Origin: an uncultured Eubacteriales bacterium
Lineage (GTDB): Bacteria > Bacillota > Clostridia > Peptostreptococcales > Anaerovoracaceae
NCBI GenBank assembly: GCA_900545135.1
Contig: UQXL01000010.1
Span: 15,143 to 79,142 of the forward strand
Direction: 5' to 3'
Length of the DNA: 64,000 nucleotides
A program made the translations under genes and the position numbers. The notes under the pieces are model-generated. The model searched no databases. It saw only the letters and a program-made list of their open reading frames with translations, and was not told the origin of the DNA. Below are positions 48,510-57,269 of this stretch, in pieces (position 1 is the stretch's first letter; every line of letters begins with the position of its first letter).

Positions 48510-49337
48510 TTATTTCTTTTTCTTCTTAGCAGCAGCCTTTCTCTTTGCCGCCTTGGCTCTTTCTTCTTCGGCGGCAGCGCGCTTGGCTGCTACGTATCTG
48601 CTTCCCGCTTCTGAGGCGGAATGTCTTGCTTTTACTCTATAGTTATCGTTTTCTTCCTCTTCGTCCTCTTCCATCTCAGCTGCCCTCTTGGCGGCTTTTT
48701 CCGCCTCCTTGGCTTTTCGTTTCTGGTCTTTTTCTACTATCTCTTCAACGGATTTGCCCGTCTTTTTAGCTTCTTTGTATGGATTTACTTTATCCTGTTT
48801 CTTTCTTTCTTCTTCAACGGTTTTCTTGGCGGCTCTCGATGTGGCGACTATCATGCCTCCGAACATGATGACCATCATTCCCATACTTATCAGCATATTG
48901 GTCTTCTGGTTGAGGGTCGTAAAGGATATCTCCATATCCTCGCCGAGCTGCTTGCCATTGTCATCTACCAGGTCTCCGGAGATTTTCAGCGTATATTCGC
49001 TGTTGCTCTCAACGGTTACTTTTTCATCTGAGTTCATATCCAGAAGAACGAGGACTACTCCTTTTTCCTTGGAGTTATATATTACTCTTGTCGGAAGTTC
49101 CTTGCCCTTGCTGTCATAAAGCTGAAATATATCTTTATTGGTCTTTCCTGCTTTTTCCTCTGACATGTCTCCGTCGAAGTAGAGCTTAACTCCCAGGTTT
49201 TCTATGGATGCGCCTGTGGAGCCGTCTTTAGGATATGAGTCGCTCAGCTCGAGCTTACCGCTGTCAGCAAAGCAGACAGAAGCTGATAATGTTACTAAAA
49301 GTGCTGCTAAAGTAAGGATAGCACCAATTTTTTTCAT
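48510..49337 (-). CDS. Exported Big_5 (Ig-like) domain protein with C-terminal membrane helix
   Basis: A 275-residue protein with signal peptide (IGAILTLAALLVTLSASVCFA) and one bacterial Ig-like Big_5 domain (SYPKDGSTGASIENLGVKLYFDGDMS; TLKISGDLVDDNGKQLGEDMEISFTT). A transmembrane helix (NMLISMGMMVIMFGGMIVA) near 165 is followed by a Lys/Glu/Ala-rich cytoplasmic tail ending in KRKAAAKKKKK. The function is unknown; the layout suggests an envelope sensor or anchor. Its ATG overlaps the tadA stop by four bases, so the two are cotranscribed. Confidence 0.8.
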   Translation of the reverse strand: MKKIGAILTLAALLVTLSASVCFADSGKLELSDSYPKDGSTGASIENLGVKLYFDGDMSEEKAGKTNKDIFQLYDSKGKELPTRVIYNSKEKGVVLVLLDMNSDEKVTVESNSEYTLKISGDLVDDNGKQLGEDMEISFTTLNQKTNMLISMGMMVIMFGGMIVATSRAAKKTVEEERKKQDKVNPYKEAKKTGKSVEEIVEKDQKRKAKEAEKAAKRAAEMEEDEEEENDNYRVKARHSASEAGSRYVAAKRAAAEEERAKAAKRKAAAKKKKK

Positions 49338-49810
49338 TGTTCTGTGTCCTCCGGTTTCTGTTCTTTTGTTTTCCTAAGGGCTCTGAAAAAATCTTTCAGG
49401 ATTTTGCTGCATTCTTCCTGCATCAGCCCTGTCTGTATATTTACTCTGTGATTGAGTCGTTCTTCCTGGGGAATATTGAACACAGACCCGCACGCTCCTG
49501 CCTTCGGATCCATCGTTCCTATATAAAGATTCTCTATTCTGGCCCAGACTATGGCTCCGGCGCACATGGCGCACGGCTCAGCTGTCACATACATGTCGCA
49601 GCCTGACAGTCTCCACCCTCCGAGAAATGAAGCTGCCTGTCTTATGGCAATCATCTCCGCGTGAGCTGTGGGATCCTTTGCGGATTCGGTCAGGTTATGG
49701 CCTCTTCCTATCACGGCGCCGTCTTTTACCACTACGGCTCCTATGGGAACTTCGCCCAGTTCACCTGCTTTTTTGGCTTCTTCTAGAGCTTCCAACATAA
49801 ACTTTTCCAT
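49334..49810 (-). CDS. tadA: tRNA-specific adenosine deaminase
   Basis: Deaminates A34 to inosine in tRNA-Arg(ACG). Zinc/catalytic motifs: DPTAHAEMIAIRQAA (H-A-E) near 55 and EPCAMCAGAIVWARI (P-C-x2-C) near 85; FNIPQEERLNHRVNIQ is typical. 158 residues, normal length. Ribosome site AAAGG is very close to the first ATG (49810); an in-frame ATG at 49798 is an alternative start. Confidence 0.95.
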   Translation of the reverse strand: MEKFMLEALEEAKKAGELGEVPIGAVVVKDGAVIGRGHNLTESAKDPTAHAEMIAIRQAASFLGGWRLSGCDMYVTAEPCAMCAGAIVWARIENLYIGTMDPKAGACGSVFNIPQEERLNHRVNIQTGLMQEECSKILKDFFRALRKTKEQKPEDTEQ

Positions 49811-49931
49811 ATACCTTTTAATATTAACACATTCTTTTCATGAGTTCAACTGCATTTTGCATACAAGGTGCAAGATTCAAGGAGTTTATTGCATAGGAGA
49901 ATGCACCGCAGAGGCTGCTCTGAAGTATTAA

Positions 49932-49966
49932 AAGAAGGCATTAACGGTAAAATCCGTTAATGCCTC
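49932..49966 (-). terminator. Terminator of the NhaC operon
   Basis: GGGAGGCATTAACGG / CCGTTAATGCCTTC stem with TTTT downstream on the minus strand. The rest of 49811-50045 shows no gene. Confidence 0.8.
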
Positions 49967-50045
49967 CCTCATATTTATATCAGTCTCGCTTTAGGTTATC
50001 GCGTCGAATATTCGGCTGTATTTTCTGTCCTCCGAGGCTCTCTCC

Positions 50046-51788
50046 TTAGGCCGGATTTTCCCCAGAGCTGCTTCCGCTTGCACCTCCGCTTTCAGCTGCG
50101 GCTTCACGCTGCAAGTCCTCTAGCTTGGTGCTCTTGCCCACAAGTCTGACAAATACCGCTATGACGGCTATGCCTACAGGAATAATGATTATAGGAGATA
50201 CTCCGGCCGCCGCAGGGATAAATCCTATCGCACCGGCTACGACTGCGGCGACGATGGCATAAGGTATCTGCGTTCTGGCATGATCCATCAGGTCTGCGGC
50301 CGAGCCCATGGACGACATGATCGTCGTGTCGGAAATAGGCGAGCAGTGGTCTCCGAAGATTGAGCCGCAGGTGCAGGCCGCGATGGTGACTACACACAGT
50401 TCTCCCATTTCGCCTCCTGTTACTCCCCAGGCAAGAGGGAAAGCTATAGGGATCATGATGGCCGTCGTTCCGTAGGAAGTACCTGTGGCAAATGCTACGA
50501 GGCAGGATACCAGGAACAATACTACAGGAATGAGGATTCCAGGGATAGCGTCGCCTACGACATGAGAGATATAGTTTCCTGTTCCCAAGTTATCCATCAC
50601 TGTGCCCGAAGCCCAGGCCAGCACCAGTATGGTATCGGTGAGAAGCAGTTCTTTGCAGCCGCCCAGCCACACGTCGATACATTCTTTCAGCGACATTATT
50701 CTCTGTGCCACCGCCATTATTATGGAAAGAATCGACGTGAATATGACGGAATACAAAATACTGGTAGCTGCGTCAGCGTTGCCGAGAGCATTCTGTATGC
50801 CTGTGAAATTAAACGGCTCGTCTACTCCGCCGCCTGTGTACCACAGAGCCAGAATAGTTACTACTGTGAATACCACGATAGGAACTACTGCGTTGCACAT
50901 GCGAAGAGGCGCTCCCTCCTTCACGTTCATGGCGTCCAGTTCCTTGCTCATCATAGGCTTGGCGTTGTCTTCATAAAGTTTTCCCTGAAGACGCGCGCGC
51001 TTTTCAGCTCTGTACATAGGACCGTAGTCTCTCTGCATGAGTATTACTATCAGCACCATGAAGATGGCGAAGATGTTGTAAAATCTGTAAGGTAAGGTTT
51101 GAATGAACGTTCCGTAAGCATTGCCGTCATATCCTACCGATGAAAAGGCTATGGCTATCATGCCTATCTCGTAAGCCGTCCACGATGAAATCGGTGCAAG
51201 GTCAGTTACAGGGCCGGCGGTGGAGTCGATTACGTAAGAAAGCTTTTCTCTTGAGATCCTTTCCCTGTCGGTGGCAGGTCTCATTGTAGGTCCTACGACT
51301 AGGGAGTTGGCGTAATCCTCGAAAAAGATTATCAGACCCATTATCCAGGTGATAAGCAATGAGTTTTTAGCGTTCTTTGCCTTTTTCGACATGGCTATGG
51401 CCATGGCCTGCATTCCGCCCATCTTGCTCATTATGGCTATGAGGCCGCCGACGGCGAGGATGAATACGAGAAGCGTGGCGTTCCAGCTGTCGGTGACAGT
51501 GCCGACTATGTATGTGTCGCAAGTCCTTAAAAAGGCTGTAAAGACGTTTCCTCCGTCGAGGATGATCGCTCCTACAAATATAGCTGTCGCCAGGGATAAA
51601 ACTACTTGCTTAGTTATAAAAGACAAAACTATAGCTAGAAAAGGTGTTGCCAGAGAAAGAAGTCCGAAATGAGCGGAAGCTTCTTCTCCCGTTTCGCTTT
51701 CTGCGAAGACGATGTTTGTCGCAATGATGGTAATCGCTACCAGTAAGGCTGCAATGAACCATCTGCGCGTTGATATTTTCTTAGTCAT
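50046..51788 (-). CDS. NhaC family Na+/H+ antiporter-like transporter
   Basis: Integral membrane transporter of 580 residues with ~11-13 helices, in the NhaC/ion-transporter superfamily. Blocks include GGLIAIMSKMGGMQAMA, FFEDYANSLVVGPTMRPATDRERISREKLSYVIDSTAGPVTDLAPISSWTAYEIGM (conserved charged residues), GTSYGTTAIMIPIAFPLAW and SIFGDHCSPISDTTIMSS. NhaC homologues move Na+/H+ or exchange amino acids/organic acids. Third gene of the sigma-54 operon, so it may import or exchange a substrate or product of the ADI-like and M28 enzymes. It has a flexible Ser/Gly-rich C-terminus. Confidence 0.9.
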   Translation of the reverse strand: MTKKISTRRWFIAALLVAITIIATNIVFAESETGEEASAHFGLLSLATPFLAIVLSFITKQVVLSLATAIFVGAIILDGGNVFTAFLRTCDTYIVGTVTDSWNATLLVFILAVGGLIAIMSKMGGMQAMAIAMSKKAKNAKNSLLITWIMGLIIFFEDYANSLVVGPTMRPATDRERISREKLSYVIDSTAGPVTDLAPISSWTAYEIGMIAIAFSSVGYDGNAYGTFIQTLPYRFYNIFAIFMVLIVILMQRDYGPMYRAEKRARLQGKLYEDNAKPMMSKELDAMNVKEGAPLRMCNAVVPIVVFTVVTILALWYTGGGVDEPFNFTGIQNALGNADAATSILYSVIFTSILSIIMAVAQRIMSLKECIDVWLGGCKELLLTDTILVLAWASGTVMDNLGTGNYISHVVGDAIPGILIPVVLFLVSCLVAFATGTSYGTTAIMIPIAFPLAWGVTGGEMGELCVVTIAACTCGSIFGDHCSPISDTTIMSSMGSAADLMDHARTQIPYAIVAAVVAGAIGFIPAAAGVSPIIIIPVGIAVIAVFVRLVGKSTKLEDLQREAAAESGGASGSSSGENPA

Positions 51789-51824
51789 TTTCTTTTCCCT
51801 CCATTAAAGGAATAAATGTTGTTT

Positions 51825-53573
51825 TCAGCGGTCCATCGCCGCGCTTGTCAGCTGGAGCACGTCAAGAGGCACGCATACAGCGTCGAATACCATGTTGCGC
51901 ACTCTCAGAACCATGGTCTCCCAGAGATAAAATTCCTCGGAGCCGAGCTCTGCTTTGTTGTATTTGTCCAGGGTTTTCTTCAGCGCAGGTATTGGATTCT
52001 CCGTCGCTACGGCGCAGCAGGAATCCTGTCCGTACCGTCCGGAATAGCACCTGAACATGGCAGTATGTCTCTCGCATATAACGGCCGCTTTGTCGTAAAG
52101 CTTCCTCTGCGTGCCGCTGAGATTCTCTCCGGATTTATAAAAATCTTTCAGCGCAGCGGCATATTGGCCGATTTTCGGAGTCACCGTTTCGAGCATTTCT
52201 TTCGCGCGGCCGGCAACGTCCATGATCTGATTCCACTGCTGCTGCACGTCGTCTGCAAGAGCTTCAAAATCGTAAGGGAATACCGGCGAATTCAGCAGTT
52301 TCTCTGTAATGCAGATGAAATATTCCACATGTTTTTTCATCAGCTCCTTATCTATCTTGTCGACAGTGTCGTCGTCCGTGTGCAGCCAAGGGCTGTAAAA
52401 TGCATAGTTAAGCTCTTCCAGCTTTTCTTCCGTATATTCTGTGGCAAAGGAAGAATAAGGAACGCCGATGCCGAAGAATGACGAGTCTCCCCCGCCCTTG
52501 TAGGCTCGGTGCCATACTCCCTCTTCACCGAAGACAGTCTTGATGGCTTCCATGAGCATTTCTTTCAGCTCAGGCTGTCCTTCGACTCCGGGAATAGTTG
52601 TGCCTTTGATGGCCAGATTATCTATGTTGACATAGCCTACGCAGCGCTGCGTCATATCGCCCCAGTAATTGTCAGCGTACCATGTGGAACCGCCTCCTTC
52701 GGCGATTTCGTGTCCGTCCCAGAAAGCAAATACCAAGCTGCCGTCAAGCTCGTCCTTATATTTTGCGAAGATTCGCGCCATCTCAAGGTTGAGCGCGTTT
52801 CCCGAGGCGTTGCATATTGCCGATTTTCCCCATGCGTCGACATGGCTTCCTACGAGAACATATTTGTCATCTCTCTTGCCTTTCAGAAATCCCACCGGCT
52901 GATCCGCCGTTATCCATTCGCGGGTGGCGGCAGCATCAAGATGAACCCTGACCTGTCCTTTGGCCTTTTCGCACAGCGAGGCGAGATATTCTCCGTCTTT
53001 TCTGGAAACGCTTATGACCGTGAGCCTGACTATATCCTTGACTGTCTCAGGAGTTGGATTACCCCACTGAGCTTTGACTGCGCCCATCTGTATCAGGTCG
53101 CTGTCCGATTCTCCCCAGTTCATGATTATCAGCGCCTTAGCTCCCATTTCCCAGGCAATGCGGGCTTTCTCCGGACGTCCCGGACTCCAGTTCATATTTG
53201 TAAGCACGATCTTGTCCTTTACGTCTATGCCCTCATAATCCTCGTACCTTCCTGAGCCGAGATATATCAGTTCGCCGTCGATGCCGCCCTCAGGCGTGGA
53301 ATCTATATGACATACAGGTCTGGCTTCAATTTTGCGTTCTTCAGGAGAAAGCAGAACAAGATGCGCGTCTTTAGGATAGCTCTGATACATCGGAAAATGG
53401 TCGATACGGGCTTCTACCCCGTTTTCTTCAAGGCGCGAACGTATATATTCCGTCGCCTTCTTCATCTCAGCAGTTCCGGAGAGCCTCTCGCCCACTTCTT
53501 CCACCAGATACGTCATGTCGCGGTAAATGTTGTCCAGAGATATTTCACTCTTTAACCTCTCATAAAAATCCAT
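51825..53573 (-). CDS. M28 family metallopeptidase with PA insert
   Basis: Dinuclear-zinc aminopeptidase/carboxypeptidase of 582 residues. A PA-like domain (residues ~100-180, ALIIMNWGESDSDLIQMGAV) is inserted before the M28 core. Zinc ligands: GSHVDAWGKSA (H-x-D), FAFWDGHEIAEGG (E), NIDNLA (D), and HTDDDTVDKID (H). There is no signal peptide, so it is cytoplasmic. Start at 53573 behind AAGGAAG. It sits between the ADI-like and NhaC genes with short gaps. A dipeptidase that feeds amino acids with guanidino groups to the hydrolase is a reasonable but untested reading. Confidence 0.88.
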   Translation of the reverse strand: MDFYERLKSEISLDNIYRDMTYLVEEVGERLSGTAEMKKATEYIRSRLEENGVEARIDHFPMYQSYPKDAHLVLLSPEERKIEARPVCHIDSTPEGGIDGELIYLGSGRYEDYEGIDVKDKIVLTNMNWSPGRPEKARIAWEMGAKALIIMNWGESDSDLIQMGAVKAQWGNPTPETVKDIVRLTVISVSRKDGEYLASLCEKAKGQVRVHLDAAATREWITADQPVGFLKGKRDDKYVLVGSHVDAWGKSAICNASGNALNLEMARIFAKYKDELDGSLVFAFWDGHEIAEGGGSTWYADNYWGDMTQRCVGYVNIDNLAIKGTTIPGVEGQPELKEMLMEAIKTVFGEEGVWHRAYKGGGDSSFFGIGVPYSSFATEYTEEKLEELNYAFYSPWLHTDDDTVDKIDKELMKKHVEYFICITEKLLNSPVFPYDFEALADDVQQQWNQIMDVAGRAKEMLETVTPKIGQYAAALKDFYKSGENLSGTQRKLYDKAAVICERHTAMFRCYSGRYGQDSCCAVATENPIPALKKTLDKYNKAELGSEEFYLWETMVLRVRNMVFDAVCVPLDVLQLTSAAMDR

Positions 53574-53609
53574 TTTTATCACTTCCTTAATTAAACTCTT
53601 TTCTCCTTG

Positions 53610-54551
53610 CTAGCCCCTCTTGAGAAAAGCGGAACAGCAGTGCATAGCGCCGAAGCCTCTCAGGATTTGATCAAGGCACAGCGGGATAACTCTGATGCCG
53701 TTGTTTTCCAGCAGCTCCTGCGAACGAGGGCAGCCCGCAGGCATAACGATGAGTCCGGGTTCAAGAGCCACAAAATTGATAGCCAGCTTTTCCTTGGCTT
53801 CTACTCTTGACGGACATTCGAGCAGCTTTATGCCTTTCTTTTTCAGAGCGTCGCATACGTCGTAAGGCACCTGGGAAGCGTGTATCATAGCCACGTCTTC
53901 CGCGGCCATATTCAAAAGTCCGTCGATGTGGGCATGTCCGTAAGGTATCTGCATGTGCAGAATATCGGTGACGCCCATGCGTTTAAGCTCTGATTCCACC
54001 ATTTCATATCCTGCGCGGTTGGTTCTCACGCCGGAGGCCAGGACCACCGTGCGCCTGTCTATCCACATTGCCATGGCGCCCTCGAACGTCGCGCCTCCGC
54101 ATATAGTCCTTATGATTGGAACGCCCAGCTCGGCAAGCTTCTTGGCTGCATAGCGTTCTTCGCCGCGCCTTGATTCTGTGGCAGGCCTGGTCACTATGGC
54201 TCCCTCGGGGGTCATAAACACCAGATCCCGGCAGAACAGCGCGTTGGGCCTGTTCTCCGGTATATCCTCCACGTAATGAACTCTGGCACCATGCTCGCGG
54301 TAAACGTCTGCCAACGCGTCATGCTCTGCTCTGAAAGCTTCCGGATCTATGGGAGCCCTGAACCGCGCCGCCTGCCAATCGAAATTCTCAATTTCCTTTC
54401 CCGGCCTGTGCATGAGCACATCCCTCAGGGTATCCACTTCGGAGCACACGCCCCAGTCTCCCCACAGAGCTTTCATGTCCTCTTCAATAGTACTCTCTTT
54501 TGGAAACCACCGTTCTCCCGGCAAAGCGTCTATATCTCTTTCTATTGCCAT
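53610..54551 (-). CDS. Arginine deiminase-family / amidinotransferase-fold hydrolase
   Basis: Guanidino-group-modifying enzyme of 313 residues. Family blocks: LRDVLMHRPGKEIENFDW, FCRDLVFMTPEGAIVTRPATESRRGEE, ICGGATFEGAMAMWIDRRTVVLASGVRTNRAGY (catalytic E/D), PYGHAHIDGLLNMAAEDVA (catalytic His), and the C-terminal nucleophile in GFGAMHCCSAFLKRG. It is shorter than ADI (~410) and more divergent than DDAH, so the substrate (arginine, a methylarginine or another guanidino acid) is open. First gene behind a near-consensus sigma-54 promoter, with AGGAAAGGAG before the ATG. Confidence 0.85.
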   Translation of the reverse strand: MAIERDIDALPGERWFPKESTIEEDMKALWGDWGVCSEVDTLRDVLMHRPGKEIENFDWQAARFRAPIDPEAFRAEHDALADVYREHGARVHYVEDIPENRPNALFCRDLVFMTPEGAIVTRPATESRRGEERYAAKKLAELGVPIIRTICGGATFEGAMAMWIDRRTVVLASGVRTNRAGYEMVESELKRMGVTDILHMQIPYGHAHIDGLLNMAAEDVAMIHASQVPYDVCDALKKKGIKLLECPSRVEAKEKLAINFVALEPGLIVMPAGCPRSQELLENNGIRVIPLCLDQILRGFGAMHCCSAFLKRG

Positions 54552-54587
54552 ATACTTTCTCCTTTCCTAAAGTTTGCATAAGTATAT

Positions 54588-54603
54588 TGCAAAAATGGTG
54601 CCA
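54588..54603 (-). promoter_or_regulatory. Sigma-54 (-24/-12) promoter of the ADI-like/M28/NhaC operon
   Basis: The minus strand reads TGGCACCATTTTTGCA. The consensus is TGGCACG-N4-TTGCW, so 11 of 12 defined positions match with exact spacing. Expected start near 54577, about 25 bases before the ATG. A sigma-54 activator gene lies immediately upstream. Confidence 0.85.
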
Positions 54604-54663
54604 TAGTCAGAATCGTTGATTTTACTTGTCTCAAGCCGTTTTCTGGGTAAAGAAATCCTGACA

Positions 54664-54707
54664 AGTAAAGGGAGGCTTTACCAATAAGGTAAAGCCTCCC
54701 TTTACTT
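54664..54707. terminator. Terminator between the sigma-54 activator gene and its target operon
   Basis: AGTAAAGGGAGGCTTTACC / GGTAAAGCCTCCCTTTACT, a 19-bp stem. It follows the activator stop at 54748. Confidence 0.9.
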
Positions 54708-54747
54708 TCTGTCTGTGCCGCGTCCGGCTGGTTCTGCTGTCAAAGCC

Positions 54748-56177
54748 TCACCGCCGCTTTATTTTAAATTTTTTCATCTTATAATTTAAGTTCTGTTTTG
54801 TGATACCCAGCAGACGAGCCGCTTCCACCAGACTGGGAGCCGTCTCAACGGCCGCCGTTATCAGCGATTTTTCATATTCCTCCACGGCTTCATCAAGCGG
54901 CTTCAGCCGGTCTCTGTCCTCGCCGGCTCCAAAAACACTTGTTAAAGCTGTGCCCCCCCCCCGGCAAAGATTCCTTCGCTCATTGCCTCCGCCGGGAACA
55001 GTCTTTCTCTCCTGGTCAGATATGCCGGGAGCTCCTCTGCCTGTATGCAATTAGAAGATACGATGTTAAACGCGCCCTCTATGACATTTTTCAGTTCCCT
55101 TATGTTTCCGGGCCAGTCATAATTTCTGAAAATAGCTTCAGCCTCTTGGCTCAGGCCTATTATTTCCCTGCCCATGCTCCGGTTATATGCACCGATAAAA
55201 TAATTCGCCAGATAAAGCAAATCGTCTTTGCGTTCTCTGAGAGGCGGTATGTTGAGCTGCACGACGCTCAGCCTGTAAAACAAGTCGCTCCTTATCCGCC
55301 CTTCTTCAACACATTTAAACGGTTCTTCGTTAAAAGCGGAAATTATCTTCACGTCTATTTTCACCGGTTCGTATCCGCCAAGGCGCGTCACCTGTTTTTC
55401 ATCTATCGCTTTGAGCAGCTTGGACTGAATACCCACTTCCATGGAATTTATCTCGTCGAGAAACAGTGTGCCGCCGTTTGCCACCTCAAAAAGGCCCGGC
55501 TTGTTTTCAGCTCCCGTATAGCTACCTTTGACCGTTCCGAAAAGCATGCTCTCCAGCAAATTGGGCGGTATCGCCGCGCAGTTTTGTGATATGAATTTTT
55601 TATTTCTTCTCTTGCTCGACGTATGAATCGCCTGAGCAACCATTTCTTTTCCCGTTCCCGTCTCTCCGTAAATCAATACGGATGAATCGGTGTCCGCTAT
55701 CATGGGAATCCTCTCTTTGATTATTTCCATACTGCGGGAGCACGTTATGATGTCCTCCAAAGTATACAGCGAGCCGTGGTAAGAATTGTCCCTGGCCGAC
55801 AAAACGATGTCTTCCCTTCTGTAAGGAGTATCCAGGTATCTGGAGACGTCTACCGCCCCCACTATCCTGCCGTTTTCCTTTATTGGAAATGTGGTGTTTA
55901 TGGCGTTTATGCTCTGGCCTTTATAGCTGTCCAGAGTCTGAAATTCGTTGGAAATGCTCTTTCCGCTCTTCAGCACGCGCATTATGCTGCTGGTTTCTTC
56001 CGTCAGGCTGGGATATACATCTGTCACATGTCTGTGGAGAACGTCGCTTTCCTTGAGATTGTTGAGATTAGGTCTGTAATTCTTGTAGAATTCCACATAG
56101 CCCCGTTCGTCTGTCACCATTATTCCGTCTATATAATTGTATATATTAAGCAGTTGCTCTACATACTGTCTCAGCAT
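54748..56177 (-). pseudogene. Sigma-54-dependent activator (PAS-AAA+-Fis), frameshifted at a G10 tract
   Basis: Enhancer-binding protein for sigma-54 polymerase: N-terminal PAS domain (LLNIYNYIDGIMVTDERGYVEFYKN), AAA+ domain with Walker A GETGTGKEMVAQAIH, GSYTGAENKPG (the GAFTGA loop that contacts sigma-54, variant S-Y), Walker B GGTLFLDEINSM, and C-terminal Fis helix (LVEAARLLGITKQNLNYKMKKF). The first frame (56177-54942) stops after IFAGGGAQL. The Fis part continues in another frame (through 54748). The switch coincides with ten C/G at 54953-54962; 11 or 8 G would join the two halves. It could be phase variation, mutation or a sequencing error. It is divergent from ppx and next to the sigma-54 promoter it presumably serves. 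Confidence 0.85.
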
Positions 56178-56345
56178 ATCAAGGTTTCCTTTCCGAATGA
56201 TTCATTAAATTTGATTTCAGCCCATTTTCTCAAATTATAACATATTTCTTTGTAATATTTACAAGAGTTTTACGGAAACATAATAATGGATTTTACATAT
56301 TTTAGTTAGAATGATTTTATATTTATATAGGAAAGGATTTTCAGA

Positions 56346-57269
56346 ATGTATTTAGTTATCGACATAGGCTCCAACACCATAAGAGCAGTGGTTTTTCACA
56401 TAAGCGGCGGCCGTCCGCTGCCTGTCATGAACAGAAAATATTCCGCAGGTCTTGCCGGTTACGTAAACGAGGACGGCAGCATGAGCCGCCAGGGCATAGA
56501 GCTCTGCGCAGACATTCTCTCTGAGATACGCATCGCTGCGGACTCTTTCAGCTTCGACGGAATATTTCCTTTCGCCACGGCGTCTCTGAGGAATATAACC
56601 AATTCTAAAGAAGTCATCGAAGAAATAAATCAAAGATGCGGATTTCAAATTCAGCTTCTCATGGGAAAGGAAGAGGCTTTCTTTGACTATTACGGCGCTT
56701 CGCAGACCATGGAATCCGGCGAGGGAATCCTGATCGACATAGGAGGCGGCAGCACGGAAATCGTCAGCTACAAGGACGGCCTGGCCCGCGCATCAGAGTC
56801 CGTTCCCATCGGTTCTCTCAATCTGTATAACGAGCATGTCGAAAAGATAATTCCCACGAGAGAAGAACTGCATGAAATATGTCTGACAGCAAAGAGGCAG
56901 CTCCAGACTCTGCCTTTCGCTCAGTTTAAAGACAGCAAAGAAGAGAGGCCGGTCATCTGCGCAGTGGGCGGAACAGCCAGAGCTGCACTCAAATTATATA
57001 ACGTCCTCTATGAGAAAGAGCGGTCAAACGACGTTTACAAGCGTTGTTTTCTCAAAGACCTGCTCGATTTCAAATGGGAGAAAAAACAGATAAGCCAGCT
57101 CATCTTGAAAGTTGCTCCCGAAAGGATACACACTCTTCTGCCCGGAGCTGCGGTTTTGTATACTGCCGCCAAATATTTCGGAGGCAAAGAAATCATCACT
57201 TGCCCTTATGGAGTAAGGGAGGGCTATATTCAATATCAACTGGAAAAGGCAGGTGTTCTCAATGGCTAA
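56346..57269 (+). CDS. ppx: Exopolyphosphatase / pppGpp phosphatase (Ppx/GppA family)
   Basis: ASKHA-fold phosphatase of 307 residues acting on polyphosphate ends and possibly pppGpp. Visible: YLVIDIGSNTIRAVVF (phosphate-1), FPFATASLRNITNSKEVI, MGKEEAFFDYYG, GILIDIGGGSTEIV (phosphate-2) and ICAVGGTARAAL. Only the N-terminal two-lobe module is present; the C-terminal HD-like half of long Ppx is absent. Its stop overlaps the ppk1 start by eight bases, so synthesis and breakdown of polyphosphate are coupled in one operon. Confidence 0.92.
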   Translation: MYLVIDIGSNTIRAVVFHISGGRPLPVMNRKYSAGLAGYVNEDGSMSRQGIELCADILSEIRIAADSFSFDGIFPFATASLRNITNSKEVIEEINQRCGFQIQLLMGKEEAFFDYYGASQTMESGEGILIDIGGGSTEIVSYKDGLARASESVPIGSLNLYNEHVEKIIPTREELHEICLTAKRQLQTLPFAQFKDSKEERPVICAVGGTARAALKLYNVLYEKERSNDVYKRCFLKDLLDFKWEKKQISQLILKVAPERIHTLLPGAAVLYTAAKYFGGKEIITCPYGVREGYIQYQLEKAGVLNG

